Translations under genes and position numbers: made by a program | The notes under the pieces: generated by a model | What the model saw: the letters and a program-made list of their open reading frames with translations, nothing else | Database searches by the model: none | What the model was told of the DNA's origin: nothing | Shown here: in pieces, positions 43,588 through 55,360 of the stretch | Layout of the letters: each line of letters opens with the position of its first letter | Numbering within the stretch: position 1 is the stretch's first letter | NCBI GenBank assembly: GCA_019828545.1 | Contig: JACVRA010000200.1 | Span: 262-64,261, forward strand | Reading direction: 5' to 3' | Source of the DNA: Paracamarosporium sp. OC-R06-R3 | Lineage: Eukaryota; Ascomycota; Dothideomycetes; Pleosporales; Didymosphaeriaceae | Length of the DNA stretch: 64,000 nucleotides

Positions 43588-44715
43588 TTAACCACGGACC
43601 AGAGTGAGACCGTAGGCGGACAAGATCTCGTTAACGGGCTGGAAGTAGGTAGTGCCGCCGCTGGCGCAGTTACCGGAGCCTCCGGAGGTGACACCCTGGG
43701 CCTGGGAGCCAGAGTAGAAGGAACCTCCAGAGTCACCGGGCTCAGCGCAGACATTAGTCTGAGTGAGGCCAGTGACACGTCCCTGGGAGTAGGTGACGGT
43801 CGCGCCCAGGGCGCGGACGGTGCCGCAGTGGACACCAGTGGTGGAGCCAGAGCGGCAGATGCTGGCTCCGACGGCGGAAGCGGTGCTGCCCGCTACGGCA
43901 ATGGTACCACCGCTGTAGTTGTTGATGGTGCCGCTGAAGGTGTTTCCGCTGCTACCGCGGATGTAGCTGTAGTCACCGTTTCCTGGGAAGACTGAGCCCG
44001 AGAAGGTTCCCAGAGCAGCACCGCTGCTGGTGGTGGCAGAAGAACCGGCGGTGCCGCAGTGACCAGCAGAGACGAAGCCAGTGGTGACTGAGAAGCCAAC
44101 AGAGCATCGGGCGCTGTTGTTGATGTAGTAGGCGTCACCGCCGCGGACCGTGGCGAAGGTAGACGGCATCTCGTTCACGGTGACGATCTCGAACTCGGAC
44201 TCAGCGAGGCCGACCTTCTTGGCCAACTCCTCGGCGTGAGAAGTGCTGTCAGCGAGTGCCTCCAGGATGAGCTTGTTAGCGGCAACGTCGACGTAGTAAG
44301 CCGCGATGCCAGTCTCCTCTGAGCGCTTGCCAAGGGTCTCCTCAATGTCCAAGTTGTCAAGTGCCACCTTGGCCTCCTCAAGCTTGGAGAGGCTGTTGGA
44401 AACGACGAGGGGCGTGGCGCCAGCAGCAGTCACCTCGGATGTCAAGGCCTCGTCAGTGACGGCGACATTGAGCTCACCGTCGACGAGCCAAGCACCACCG
44501 AAGGAGGTGCCAGCCGAGGTGCGCAGCTTCTCGATGATTTCGGTGGCCTTGAGCTCACGGACGACACGAACATGGGCCTGCTCGCTGTCCAGTCCTAGGT
44601 CGCGCTTCATGGCAGCCAGGATCGAGGGGTGGAGGTCATTGGCGGCCTGGGTAGGGGCACCGTAGACAATGGGCAGGAAGACTGCCAGGGCAGCGAGGAA
44701 TTTGGTGAGCTCCAT
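43588..44715 (-). CDS. Secreted streptogrisin/alpha-lytic-type serine protease (S1 family)
   Basis: Intronless, 375 residues from ATG 44715. Signal peptide MELTKFLAALAVFLPIVYG, then a prodomain of ~165 residues resembling the alpha-lytic protease pro-region (SFGGAWLVDGELNVAVTDEA), then a mature chymotrypsin-fold domain starting near ATVRGGDAYYI. The triad is visible: His in GFVSAGHCG, Asp in NGDYSYIRG, Ser in CAEPGDSGGSF. Paired Cys around His and Ser suit disulfides. The family is best known from actinobacteria and scattered in some fungi, where bacterial origin has been proposed; lack of introns, Gly/Ser/Thr-rich low-complexity composition and GC-rich codons within an AT-richer neighbourhood fit that. 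It would digest host or environmental protein outside the cell. Confidence 0.93.
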   Translation of the reverse strand: MELTKFLAALAVFLPIVYGAPTQAANDLHPSILAAMKRDLGLDSEQAHVRVVRELKATEIIEKLRTSAGTSFGGAWLVDGELNVAVTDEALTSEVTAAGATPLVVSNSLSKLEEAKVALDNLDIEETLGKRSEETGIAAYYVDVAANKLILEALADSTSHAEELAKKVGLAESEFEIVTVNEMPSTFATVRGGDAYYINNSARCSVGFSVTTGFVSAGHCGTAGSSATTSSGAALGTFSGSVFPGNGDYSYIRGSSGNTFSGTINNYSGGTIAVAGSTASAVGASICRSGSTTGVHCGTVRALGATVTYSQGRVTGLTQTNVCAEPGDSGGSFYSGSQAQGVTSGGSGNCASGGTTYFQPVNEILSAYGLTLVRG

Positions 44716-44833
44716 TGCTAGTATTCTGAAGACAACTCGAGAGTGAAGGGGCCTTGATGTCGTAGACGCGAGATCGTAGCAAGATGAGTCTGCGATGCTG
44801 ATACTGGACAAGAATACACATACATATTTATAC

Positions 44834-45097
44834 TCACTCCAGCTCCGGAGATGTGAGTTGCATCACGCCCCGGTTGTCTCTGTCCAACATAGAGCCTACA
44901 GTGCACCAGTCAATGCCAAGTATCTCCTTCCCAATCCGCCGCAAAATACTGCGCCATGTTTCAACAGTATCGGAAAGGTAATCCTCAAAAGGCACTTCAC
45001 AAGACATCTGGCCCCACGACGTTACTTGGTATCGATAGAGCAGTTCTAGCCAGGCACCTTGGTGGACTGCATATTCGCTTATGCGATACGATCCCAT
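44834..45097 (-). CDS. Possible small protein or exon remnant, unknown
   Basis: 87-codon frame from ATG 45097 to a stop at 44834, just upstream of the protease on the same strand. Composition is protein-like (several Trp, acidic and basic residues, segment WRSILRRIGKEILGIDW) and unlike the surrounding AT-rich noise. No family is recognised, and it could be the last exon of a lost gene or chance. Confidence 0.3.
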   Translation of the reverse strand: MGSYRISEYAVHQGAWLELLYRYQVTSWGQMSCEVPFEDYLSDTVETWRSILRRIGKEILGIDWCTVGSMLDRDNRGVMQLTSPELE

Positions 45098-48000
45098 TAG
45101 CCTAATAGGAAGGAGGTGGAGATACGGTAGGGATCAAGTGGTACTAGATAGCAAGGGTAGTCAGATGATTTGCCAGCCTTAGGCCATAACCCCCGTCCAG
45201 TCATATTATAGATAGAGAACCCATACACACCTTTTTAATTACCTTCTCAATCAAACATCTAATCCGCTGCCAACATGCAGGACCTTTGTCGCTGGTAATA
45301 TCTGCCAGATATTTAGAAGATAGGAGCTACGAACAGATAAGGAAGGTGCCATGCCGACCAGAACAGTTCGATCCCCTCGCTTCGCGCCCCAGATTGTAGG
45401 AATCTACTACTGAGGATTACCCCTTAGTGTAGGCTGGTAGGAGTGGTATTCCGTACTAGTAGAACAGTGCGCATTGCGATAGTATATGGAGCAAAGGCGT
45501 GTGGCTTGGTGCCACAAGGCGTAATGAGTCGACGAGCACGCAATCGAAGGAACAAAAGCCTTGTAGGGAAATACCAAGGATCCTAACGCAATTAGGGAGG
45601 AGATCTCCAACATTGCCGTCGGCATATTACATGGCGATCATTACCGTGAACGGATTAGCAGGTTTCAAGGCGAAGACTTGTTTAATCTTGGCCGTGGCGG
45701 CTAATCCTAATTTAAAACTCTAAGTTTACATCCACCATATCAGGTAACACATGTAGACCCACTTTATCGGCGGTGTCCGCTGCAAAACATGCTTGAATAT
45801 AGACACATAGGTAGATGCTCGGTAAAGCTCATGCCGTGGTGCGCGATAGGTATTCTGCAGACTCTGTGTCTGATAATGGTAAATAGGCGGGCGACTTCAC
45901 ATCAAGAGTTGGTCATGAAGAGACTAATATGAAAAGAGCTGGGTGGATAGATAGGATAAAGGAAAGACTTCATGCTCGACTAACGTGAATTGTCATATTT
46001 TGGTACGTAAAACACCTTTCACAGATCTCAGATTTCACCTCATTTCAACTTCTTACCTCTTAATAACGGACTGCGAGAGCTCTGTGAATCTGCCAGCACT
46101 TCTTACTAAAGTTTAGCGTAAGATCTAAAGACTTACTAGACTGCAAGTACGAGATCTTGACCGTAGTTATCGGGAGTTATTGCAGACTAAAACTTTGAAT
46201 GAAATACAGAGGTAATTTTGATGCTTCCCTAACAACCTACTATGGCCGTCGCTAGCGTTATTATGTGATGATTATCCGAACCTTGCGATGATAGGATTAA
46301 CAGGACTGGCGTGAAGACTTACACTAACAGAAGTGGACAGGAGTTTTCATCACTCGAGACCGCGCTCGTTGAATCCGTAAAATCATTAGGTCTTGGTGAT
46401 ATTGAGCTCATCTACGAGTATCAAGGTACTCCTTCAGCTATAACTGTTTCACGTCTGCTCCAGTGGCCTACATCTTAGTTTACGTTACACGAAATTGTTT
46501 CCCGTAATAAACTCCCACAGATCCCGAGAGAGATAATCTTAGAGGCATGTCCGCACATCATCCTTTATAGCTTCAACATGCCCCTCGCTCAATGCACAGC
46601 CGCCAATCTCAAGAACTTTTCCCCTCCACGAGAAACCCAGAGGCCTTGCAGTAGGGTTATCATGTTCCGAGATGCCAATGATGTAATTCGTATGTGACAC
46701 CATGTATCTGCCAGAATAATGTATTTGTTAGAATGAAAATGGTGTTGAGATTGTAGAGGTGGGTCCACGGATGAGCTTGCGACTGTTCAATATCAAGAGC
46801 GAGATATTGGAGGACAAGAACAGTAATGTAAAGTGTGCTATGAACCGGCATACTCTTACTGTGGGTGAAAAAGTATATTTGTGCCATATACGAAAATATT
46901 TGTAAGGTCACAATGCTGAGCTACCGCTTCCTCCCAACCTTGACACTTCTTGTCTCTCTATAAGTAACCTGCCATCCATGCTCACATATGGCACCGTGTA
47001 GGGGGGAGTGAAATCGATTACGGCAGCAATTGCGCAGGTTGTAGGCTAGATATTCGCCACATATTTCGAACCGTTCCTACTAAGGCTCGTATAGGACTGC
47101 GCTTCAGCCAAAGTTCGGCTTTGTATGTCAAAACCTCTCGGCTCCGCTGTTCAGCAGGAAACTTCACCGCGTCCGACATCCCGCAACCTCGCTCTAAACT
47201 CCGGCAGGCCCGACAGTAGATTTGTATCGATTTGGATTCCATGAAGATCTTTCGTAACACCTAATACACAGCGCCCTATGCGGCTGCTACTACCTGAATC
47301 TATATGTTCTACTGCCTGTCCTCTGCCATATCGCCCTCATTGAGAGCCCGCGAGGCTCTCGTTCCAGAAATCGGCATGACGGGATGGTTCGTTGCATATG
47401 GTGCACCTATCGCCCTCACAGCTATCAATGCGATCTCGCAACACATAGGCAATAGGTTGATACGTCAGACCTATACACCACTTACTACCGAACAGGCTTA
47501 TAGCTTTATACTGCCAGTTCCTCGCAACTCGTCACGGCATTTGGGAACAGTCATGTTAGAGTCAGAATCAACTTTTGTTAAAGCAACAATGCACAAACGA
47601 GAATCCTGCAGTTCCAGACGCTAAACAAGTGGATTTGATATGCATAGTGAATCACTATGTGCAAGATTCGAAGAACAGTGGTTTCGACATACCAACGAAC
47701 GCGCAATTGGGAGAAAGGCAGTTGCCTCACATCTATCGAATCAGCGTAAACAAAATACGAGTCAGATCATGCCCAGCTCCACAAATTAGCACCCACAACT
47801 CCAAAATCGGCAGCAATATATATCTGTCTCACTGGTCCGACCCAATCAACGAGCGCAAACATCATTTTGGTAGTTTATCCACCCTTTATATCCGGTCGCA
47901 CTGCATAATCTTTGCGATCCACCAGTCCGTAGGCACCATTCTATCTTTATATCCAATACTAGTGTAGTTTCCTCTCTCCCATCCCCCCATGTCTCTAGCA

Positions 48001-48463
48001 ATCTGGAATGCATCTTAGCTAAGATACACGCGTGTTTTTCTATCCTACGTTTATTTTTTGTTGGCACTGAATGGAAGCATCAGGCTGAGGTTCGCGGTAT
48101 TTGATTTAGATCTTTGTAAGCAGTGCACAGCCCAGCGTGGCTTGCAGAAAGATGCGGGCGCCTCGAAAAAGCAACACATCAAATCCGCGTGTTGCATTCT
48201 CACTCGCTGTAGGTATCTAGGCATCCCGAACACGGATCCCGTTAAGGGAAAGATCTATCCTTTGATACAAAATTTCCTGGCTTCGATCTGCAACGCGCAC
48301 ACCCGCACTTTCTCGGAGGACGTGTCGCATGGTTCATTCCCATGTAAAACCTAATATAGTCCTTTAGTATTCGAGTTGCTACATTTCCGTTTTCTTGGTC
48401 ATCGTCAAAGACCTCTCATCTAATAAACCCGCATCAAGAGCATAGCATTACCGGAGGCCTAGC
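45098..48463. other. Gene-poor AT-rich tract
   Basis: Over 3 kb without a supportable gene. Short frames at 45499-45723, 46660-46911, 47304-47624 and 47575-47967 lack family features. No terminal inverted repeats or transposase motifs were seen by eye, but degraded transposon sequence cannot be excluded. Confidence 0.5.
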
Positions 48464-49744
48464 TATGCAACCATACGCTGATGTCATCGAGCTCTCTGAC
48501 ATCCGCGACGATTCACTCGAAGCGCTTATAGCACGAGAAGCATCGCCATCCTCGCGTGAGAGCTTGAATTTTCTCCGTAAGTTTAATCAATTGCCACCGT
48601 GTGGCGCAGAACATGTCTAACCCATATGGTAGACGATTCGGCTCGATCTCACTGTTTAAAACATGGTTTCCCGAAGTCGATCCCGATGACCCCAGGGCAC
48701 AAACTTGGGTTCGACGTATATCGCATCGAGGTATAGCACTGCTTCTCATACAGATCATCTCGACTACAGTGTTCATACTAAACCTATGCATTACTGCGTA
48801 CGTATGGAAACAGGTTCGTGGCTACCGGCCAAACTTTGTAGATATCCTGGAGCCAGACAAAGGCTGGACTTGCGATACTGTCAGGCTATACAACAGGTGG
48901 CTGCATTTTGCAATCAATGCACTTTCAACGATACTGCTAGGTGCAAGTAACTACTGTTCGCAGTTGCTCGTCGCACCAACGCGAAAGGACATCGATAGAG
49001 CACATAGCCATGAAATGTGGCTCGATATTGGGGTTCAAAGCTTTCGAAACCTGCGTAGGATCGATTCAAAGCGAAAAATACTCTGGACATGCTTGATGAT
49101 TCAGGCTTGTTACACTTATTGTAGGTTTGGAATGAATCTGAAAGACATCTGTCTATCTTTTGTACAACAATCTATTGACTATCATAGTTGTTGCATCGGA
49201 ATGGAACGACTTTGTTTCTGAGCGCAAACCTCTTCGGGTCTCGTCGCCGCGAGGTATACAACGCTCACACTATTTTCTCTCTCTACCATACAGGTATTCG
49301 ATTTCGTTGATGGTCTGTTCCGGTATCTTACACTGGCTCATTTCGCAAAACGTCTTTGTTGTCCAGACAGTGGCGTATACGTCTGATTTTCAGCGCAACG
49401 AACCCATGAACTCATCTTCAATTGGCTATTCAAGCATTAGTATTGTTTTTGCAATGGCCATTGGCGTCACTCTCCTTATAGCAATCATGATCGTTGGCTT
49501 CACCTTCAACTACGAAGTAAAAGCGTCCAGAGATAGTGGAAATAAGCCACCATATCCAATTCCTCTGGTGAGTACTTGCAGTGCAGCGATTAGCGTCAAC
49601 TGTCACAGGCATGATGAGGATCAAGATTGCTCGATTTTACCTGTCAGATGGGGATATGTCAGCAATGTTGTAGGAGGGGACAGCGGGCATTTTACTTTCA
49701 CGACTGCGCGAGACATCCAATATCCTGTGTTACATAAAGCATGA
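48464..49744 (+). pseudogene. Broken DUF6536-family membrane protein gene
   Basis: Two halves of one family are readable. From about 48613, frame 1: SLFKTWFPEVDPDD, the first TM (ALLLIQIISTTVFILNLCI), then LSTILLGASNYCSQLLVAPTRKDIDRAHSHEMWLDIGVQSFRNLRRI, a hallmark of DUF6536. From about 49145, frame 2: SVYLLYNNLL, then YFLSLPYRYSISLMVCSGILHWLISQNVF, the C-terminal PIPLVSTCSAAISVNCH and LPVRWGYV. The frame shifts between 49100 and 49150 with no good intron to join them, and the ~300-residue middle of family proteins is missing. A candidate first exon (ATG 48464, donor GTAAGT at 48576) does not join in frame. I conclude decay rather than an unusual gene, though a mis-read short intron is possible. 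Confidence 0.6.
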
Positions 49745-49979
49745 ACTTCGCGCTCATATGGGCTGCTGATGCTGGATGAATTTAGTAAGTCTTCAACGGC
49801 GCAGTAATAGTGAGGATGCCTACGTCTGACAGAGGATGTCTGGAATTTTCCACGTGGTACGCTATAAACATTATCTATATAATACTATTTTCCTACACAG
49901 ATGAGAAGGACAGAAAGATAGGAGTGTAGAAGAAGCCAACTCACTCCTAATTCGCCATGTATCATAAGTATATTTCTTA

Positions 49980-52900
49980 TCAATCATCGATACGAACAAC
50001 CCATATGTTTCCAGAACGAGTACCTATAGCCATCATGTTCTTGCGCACACAAAAGTATGACTTCCGATACTCTCTCGGTAACCATATTAATTTATCACCA
50101 GCATTCATAATCCAGCCCCAATATTTGGTAGGGCCTATTCCTACACTCTGTGGGCCCTTGGTCTCCGCAATATCATCTCCTACTTTATATACGTCTCTGC
50201 GTCGAACGGTAATAGGGCCTATTTCGGTGTTTAAACAAGATCCAATAGGGTCGAAGGATAGATCTCGAAGAGTCTTGCCCACGTCGAGCGTCTGCAAGCA
50301 CATACCGCTGCGAACATTCCAAATCTTGAGGGTGTCATCACCGGACGCTGATGCTAGTAGACTGGGATGCATGAAGGTTATTGAGGAGACAGAGCCATCA
50401 TGACCCTGGAGCGTCTGTAGGTATGAGCCGTTACTTATATGTAGTATTTCGATTTTCGATCTCGTAGATGCCACCGCCAGCTGTGCTGCATCATGTGATA
50501 GGGCCACTAAGGGAGTCAAGCCCCAGTCACTATGAAAACTCCGTAGGCACGTCCCACTACCGGTATCCCAGAGATTGATAGTATTGCTGGAGGCTGATAC
50601 TAGTTGGGGTGAGACATGTGCCGAAAAGGCCACTGATGAAACAGACCTCTGGTGGTTTTCAAGTGTATGCAGACACGTCCCAGTGCTCACGTCCCAGATT
50701 TTGACAGCCTGATCATGCGATACAGATGCCAGTAGAGCCAAGGTATGCGAGAAGGTTACCATAGTAATCTCACGTGTATGATTTCTGAGGATCTGCAGGG
50801 GGCGCGTCCTGCTCTTCGTATCCCAAAGCTTGATAGTTTCATCTCCCGAGGCAGATGCAAGGAGAGTAGAGTCGCGGGAGAAGGCCATTGAGTAGACAGA
50901 ACTAACATGACCCTCAAAGGTCTGTAGGCATATGCCGCTGTTCGTATCCCAGAGCTTGATAGTTTTGTCGTACGAGGTAGATGCTAGGAGTGTCGAGTCG
51001 TGGGAGAAGGCCATTGAGATGACAGAATCACTATGACCTTCATAGTTCTGCAGGTATTTTCCGCTGCTTGTATCCCAAAGCTTAATAGTACAGTCGTGCG
51101 AACCAGTTGCCAGGACAGTCGAGTCGTGAGAGAAGGCCATTGATGTGACAGAACCAGCATAGCCCCTACAAGTCTGCAGGCATTTGCCACTCTTTGTGTT
51201 CCAGAGCCTGACAGTGCCATCGCTCGCAGACGCTAGGAAATCCAGGTTGTGTGAAAAGGTCGCTGATGATGCCCACTGGCTATGACGCAGGAGCGTCTTC
51301 TGGCACACTCCTTTATCTACATCCCAGAGCTCAACGGCGCTAGTATATGCCAACGCTAGCCAGACTGAGTCAGGTGAAAAAGCTACTGAGTGAACATAAC
51401 GATTATGGCTCTTAAACGTCTTCAAGCACACTCCAGTAGATACTTCCCAGAGCTTGGTAATATTGTCGTTCTCCGATGCAGAAGCTAGGAGAGTTAGATC
51501 GTGTGAGAAGGCTGCTGAGGAAACTTTGTCTCTATGGCCCTTCAGCATCTGTATGCACGCTCCACTCTCCACATCCCAAAGCATGATAGTGCCATTCAAA
51601 GACGTAGACGCTAGCAAAGTCGAGTCGTGCGAAAAGGCTACTAAGAAGACCGAGGAGTTGTGGCCTTCAAGCGTTTGCAAACATGGACTCCAATATTTAC
51701 TTGTATCTAGCTTAATATTGATTTCCTTTGGCTTCTCGTGCTGGAAAAGTCGTCTGATCAAACTTTCTGTCGGAGTAAATAACAGCGCGGATATATATGT
51801 TTGGAGAGGGTAGCTTTCGATTGTCGATTTATGATATATCACGAATCGGTACGCGTCTTGGGCAAGCTCAGTAACCTCTTCTGAATCGGGCATCTCCTAC
51901 TTGTATTAGCATCTGAGTCCGGTCAATTGTATACACATTTTCCCTGCACCCCATACCTGGATTAGAGCGCAAAGCTTCACTATCGAAGCTACACCCTTTC
52001 CCATACTCTTGCACAGACTAAGCCCTTCTAGCCAGTAGAGGAATTGCTTTTTTATGAAGTTATCAATAGCTCCTGCGGCTTGCTGATCACCAATCTTTGC
52101 ATCACCTAGGTGATCGATCCAATAGATACATGGGTAGCGGGCCACGATCAGCGGGTCTGGGTTAGGCGGTATAACGTCGTCGATAGAGAATCCTGGCGTT
52201 TGCAAGTTGTACATGTCCTTGTACAGTTTCTCGGATAAGATCCCGAGTGACCTGTAGAATATCACGCGATGAGTACTCTCGGCTCCATTTGGGAAGACCT
52301 CATCAGAACCTTGCTTGAGAAGAAAATCTTTTGCGGACTGATGCACAAAATAGATTGTATCTTCACGTAGAGTCAGAAACGACCCACAGAGGCCAACAAT
52401 CTCTCGCACTGAATCTAGGTCGTCGGCAAGATCCTCAAGTGACTCTACCAGTGCGACTAACCCGGCGATTGTAACAGGTTGATATAATATTGCGGACAAT
52501 GCTAGTACCTGCTGGCAGATCTCTGCGTCGTCGGACTCGCGAACCTGATTCATCATCTGCTTGTACAACTGGTCCAGTCCAGGCGGGAAACGCGCTAATT
52601 TTCTCAACACGTTCCGGTTTGGTGTTTCTTGGAGGTCTTGACACACCAATGCTACCCAGAGAAAGGTATCGTTAGCGTTTAACATCAAGTGTTGGAGCAC
52701 AGCCTGTCGAATCTCTTCTTTGTATCGCTTCTCCTGCGCTAAAGTCTCTACTTTCTGCTGGATAAAGATGGTGACCGCTGCTGCAACCGACCGTGCGTTT
52801 AGCTCGAGACTCAGTCTCACTTTGCGCCCTGCCCGCTCTAGCTGCTCCTCGATGACTGGCCAGTTGCGGCTAGAGACAATCCACTTGACGCGGGAAGACG

Positions 52901-54194
52901 CAGACGAATGCTTTGCGATAAAATCAAGGATCCTAGGCAGATCAGTAACGCACTCGTCTAATCCATCGATGATTAGGTAGGTGGTGCTGAGTTCTGGGTC
53001 TCGTAGCACATCCACGAAGATCTCTGTCAAGGCTGTCCATGCATTTGCATCCTCAAATAAAGTTTTGCTTCCGTGGTCGTATTTCTTGCGAACGTGCGAC
53101 ACAAGTGATGGTCGCTGAACTACAAGCATGTACAATAGCCCTCTTAACACGGCCGTGGCGTGATTAATGCGCAAGTCAGTCGCTTGACAGAAGAAGTACG
53201 CTAAAAGGGAAGTCCTAGGCAGCGAGTTGCGCAGCTCATTAATGATGCCGCAGAGCAGCATCGTCTTCCCCTTACCAGGATCACCTTTCACCCACAGCAG
53301 TCCGCTGTGCTGATCCTGTTGCCATTGCTGATAAGTAGCGTTTTCGAAGACCCAGCGATAAGAATCTACACGTAGTCCGCCTTTAGTCTCCTCGATACGC
53401 ATCTTGTCGTCACGCGGATCTGTGCTGCATATGTCTTGAATACATCTTTCCAGCGTAGAGATCTCATCCATAAGGCGTCCGAAAGCGCCAGCTGCACCTT
53501 CGCCATACAGTGGTGCTATTTCAACATCAAAAATGCCCATCAAGCAATATGCTCCGTCTTCTTCACGTGTAGTAATACGGCCCTCTCTCCATCGCAACCG
53601 TTCGTTAACGCTGAATTGAGGCAAAGAGCCCCCTTCTAGTGCTCGAGGTGAGATAGCTGTGATTTCGTGGATCTCTTGCATCAGTGATATCTTGTCGCCG
53701 AGTTTCGTCCATTCTCGTGAGAAGAAATCAACTGAATCTGGGGCGAGAAGTTCCTGCAGCGTCCAACCGCGCGAGAACCATTTGCTCGGCTGGAGATTCG
53801 AATTCCGTAGCGGTGGGCTTGATTCTTCCTTGATCTGAAAAGGCGAAGCAGAAACGTCTGATAAGTATGCATAACATCGAGCTGCGTTGCGATACCAGCG
53901 GAACATGGATCGAATGGCCAGCGAGTACTCAATCTTATTTTGTTTGTTGATACAACAGGTATCAACCCAGAAGAACTGCAATCCGTCGCGCTTAGCCTGT
54001 TCTCCGCAGAGTTGAATTTTTTTATAACCAGCCTTCTCCTTGCCAGCGTTTTTTTCTAGGTCCGCGAAGGTTACCTCGTCTTGGTCGGCTCCCCAAGTGT
54101 GAGAAAGGATCGCATAACGAGGCAATGCGTCTTCGTCCATCAGATCGGCAGTGACACGGAGCTCTCCATCTTCACCGTACTCTAAGAGACGCAT
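49980..54194 (-). CDS. HET-NACHT-WD40 NLR (HET-D/HET-E type)
   Basis: Exons 54194-51957 and 51896-49980, joined over a 60-nt phase-0 intron (GTATGG, branch GCTAAT, acceptor GTAG); 1384 residues. Without that intron the locus falsely looks like two genes. Order: HET domain (MRLLEYGEDGELR, YAILSHTWG, VDTCCINKQN, WFSRGWTLQELLAP); linker; NACHT NTPase with Walker A GDPGKGKT, Walker B TYLIIDGLDEC; helical region; then a linker (ESYPLQTYISALLFTP) and about 11 WD40 repeats of ~42 residues, the first at LQTLEGHNSSVFLVAFSHD and the last near LQTLQGHDGSVSSITF, plus a decayed twelfth. I start at ATG 54194; the frame upstream has no ATG. In Podospora such proteins control vegetative incompatibility by recognising a non-self ligand with the repeats. 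Divergent from the helical-domain gene at 55361. Confidence 0.93.
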
Positions 54195-55360
54195 TGATAT
54201 ATCGAATGACAAGTGTGTACGGTAGCACCGAGAGTCGAAAGATGTGGAGCGGCAGTATGGTACCAGAAATTGCCGGCAAGTGGTATCCTTGTAGCAAGTA
54301 TGAGGAAGACGACAGTCTGTACAGCACCTGAAGATCCTATTAACGAACAGTATAAGCTCGATGGTTTTGTGAGCTGACGCCGCTGGTTTTTGCTGTGTTC
54401 CTCACCGTGTTTGGATGGATGATAGGCGGACACGCGGGGTAGGCGCGCCTAATACGAAGGAGCTCGTTTCCATTTACTATTCGGTCACAGCGCTCAGGCC
54501 ACGAAGGCTGAATAATCAAAAAAACGAGCTCCTGCGTAGATAACAACGCCGAGCACAAGGCTGAGACTGTGTAGGACTGTTGGCTCTAGAAGCCCCCAAA
54601 GAGTGAACTTAGACTTCTTGGCGTCCCGCCTCTCCAAAAGAGTCCAAAATTTTTCTTCGGGGCGTACATGACATATCGTGTCTCACCATTCTCAATAATA
54701 CTAGGGTAATCGACAGGACGTGCAGTACGAGTGGTTGGAGGTGCCAGAAAGAACTTAGTGTCATATATACTTCTACTATACATAGCACTATTGAACAGTA
54801 TGTATCTATAATTATTGTTTACTTGTATCTGTTGTTTTCTGCTTTTCATCTAGGTCAAGCGATTGATGGATACCAAGGTGTGGTGCACATAGTGAACGCT
54901 ATATGTCTACGATACAGTATGGTGCGAAATACATATGTTTAAGAGTAGACTTAGTTGTTACAATAGAATAAAACGCAGGCTGGTTGGAAGCAGATAATAT
55001 GTGAAGGAAGGAAGAAAGACCAGAATGGGTATGAGATACCGCAATACACGATTCTTCCACTACATTACGCCTAGGAGAATAGTGCTTTGTCAGCAGACAA
55101 GAGATATTGAAAATGCACCTATACTGCTCAAACCTGAAGTTGCGATGATCGGTGAAGTGTACCGGTGAGGCGAATTCCCTTCGTGGCGTGGCTGTACTGG
55201 GGTGGCTGTCAAAGCCCCTACACAGCCTTACGCGCAACAATTTAAAACAGTTGCCCTCGCCAACTGACGTACGGAACTGGTCTCCCCACTTCTTGGCGAA
55301 ACCTAAGCGCACCGTCTCGGTACGGCATCGTCGCGACCCTTGTGCCGTTGGTCAATCAAG
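54195..55360. other. Divergent promoter region of NLR and helical protein
   Basis: 1.17 kb between two divergent genes. A minus-strand frame at 54586-54849 (87 codons) ends in KKNFGLFWRGGTPRSLSSLFGG; it has no ATG-supported family match. The rest shows nothing recognisable. The region would hold both promoters. Confidence 0.5.

Noticed and set aside
47304..47967. Two overlapping + frames of 106 and 130 codons
   Set aside because: No domain, no plausible intron joining them and AT-rich composition; kept only as part of the gene-poor tract.
48550..48660. First intron of the DUF6536 gene (GTAAGT donor at 48576)
   Set aside because: No acceptor within a normal distance joins the ATG-48464 exon to the family frame; used instead as evidence of decay.
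54586..54849. 87-codon minus-strand frame in the NLR promoter region
   Set aside because: No family feature or transcript signal was seen and it lies within the divergent promoter; not called as a gene.
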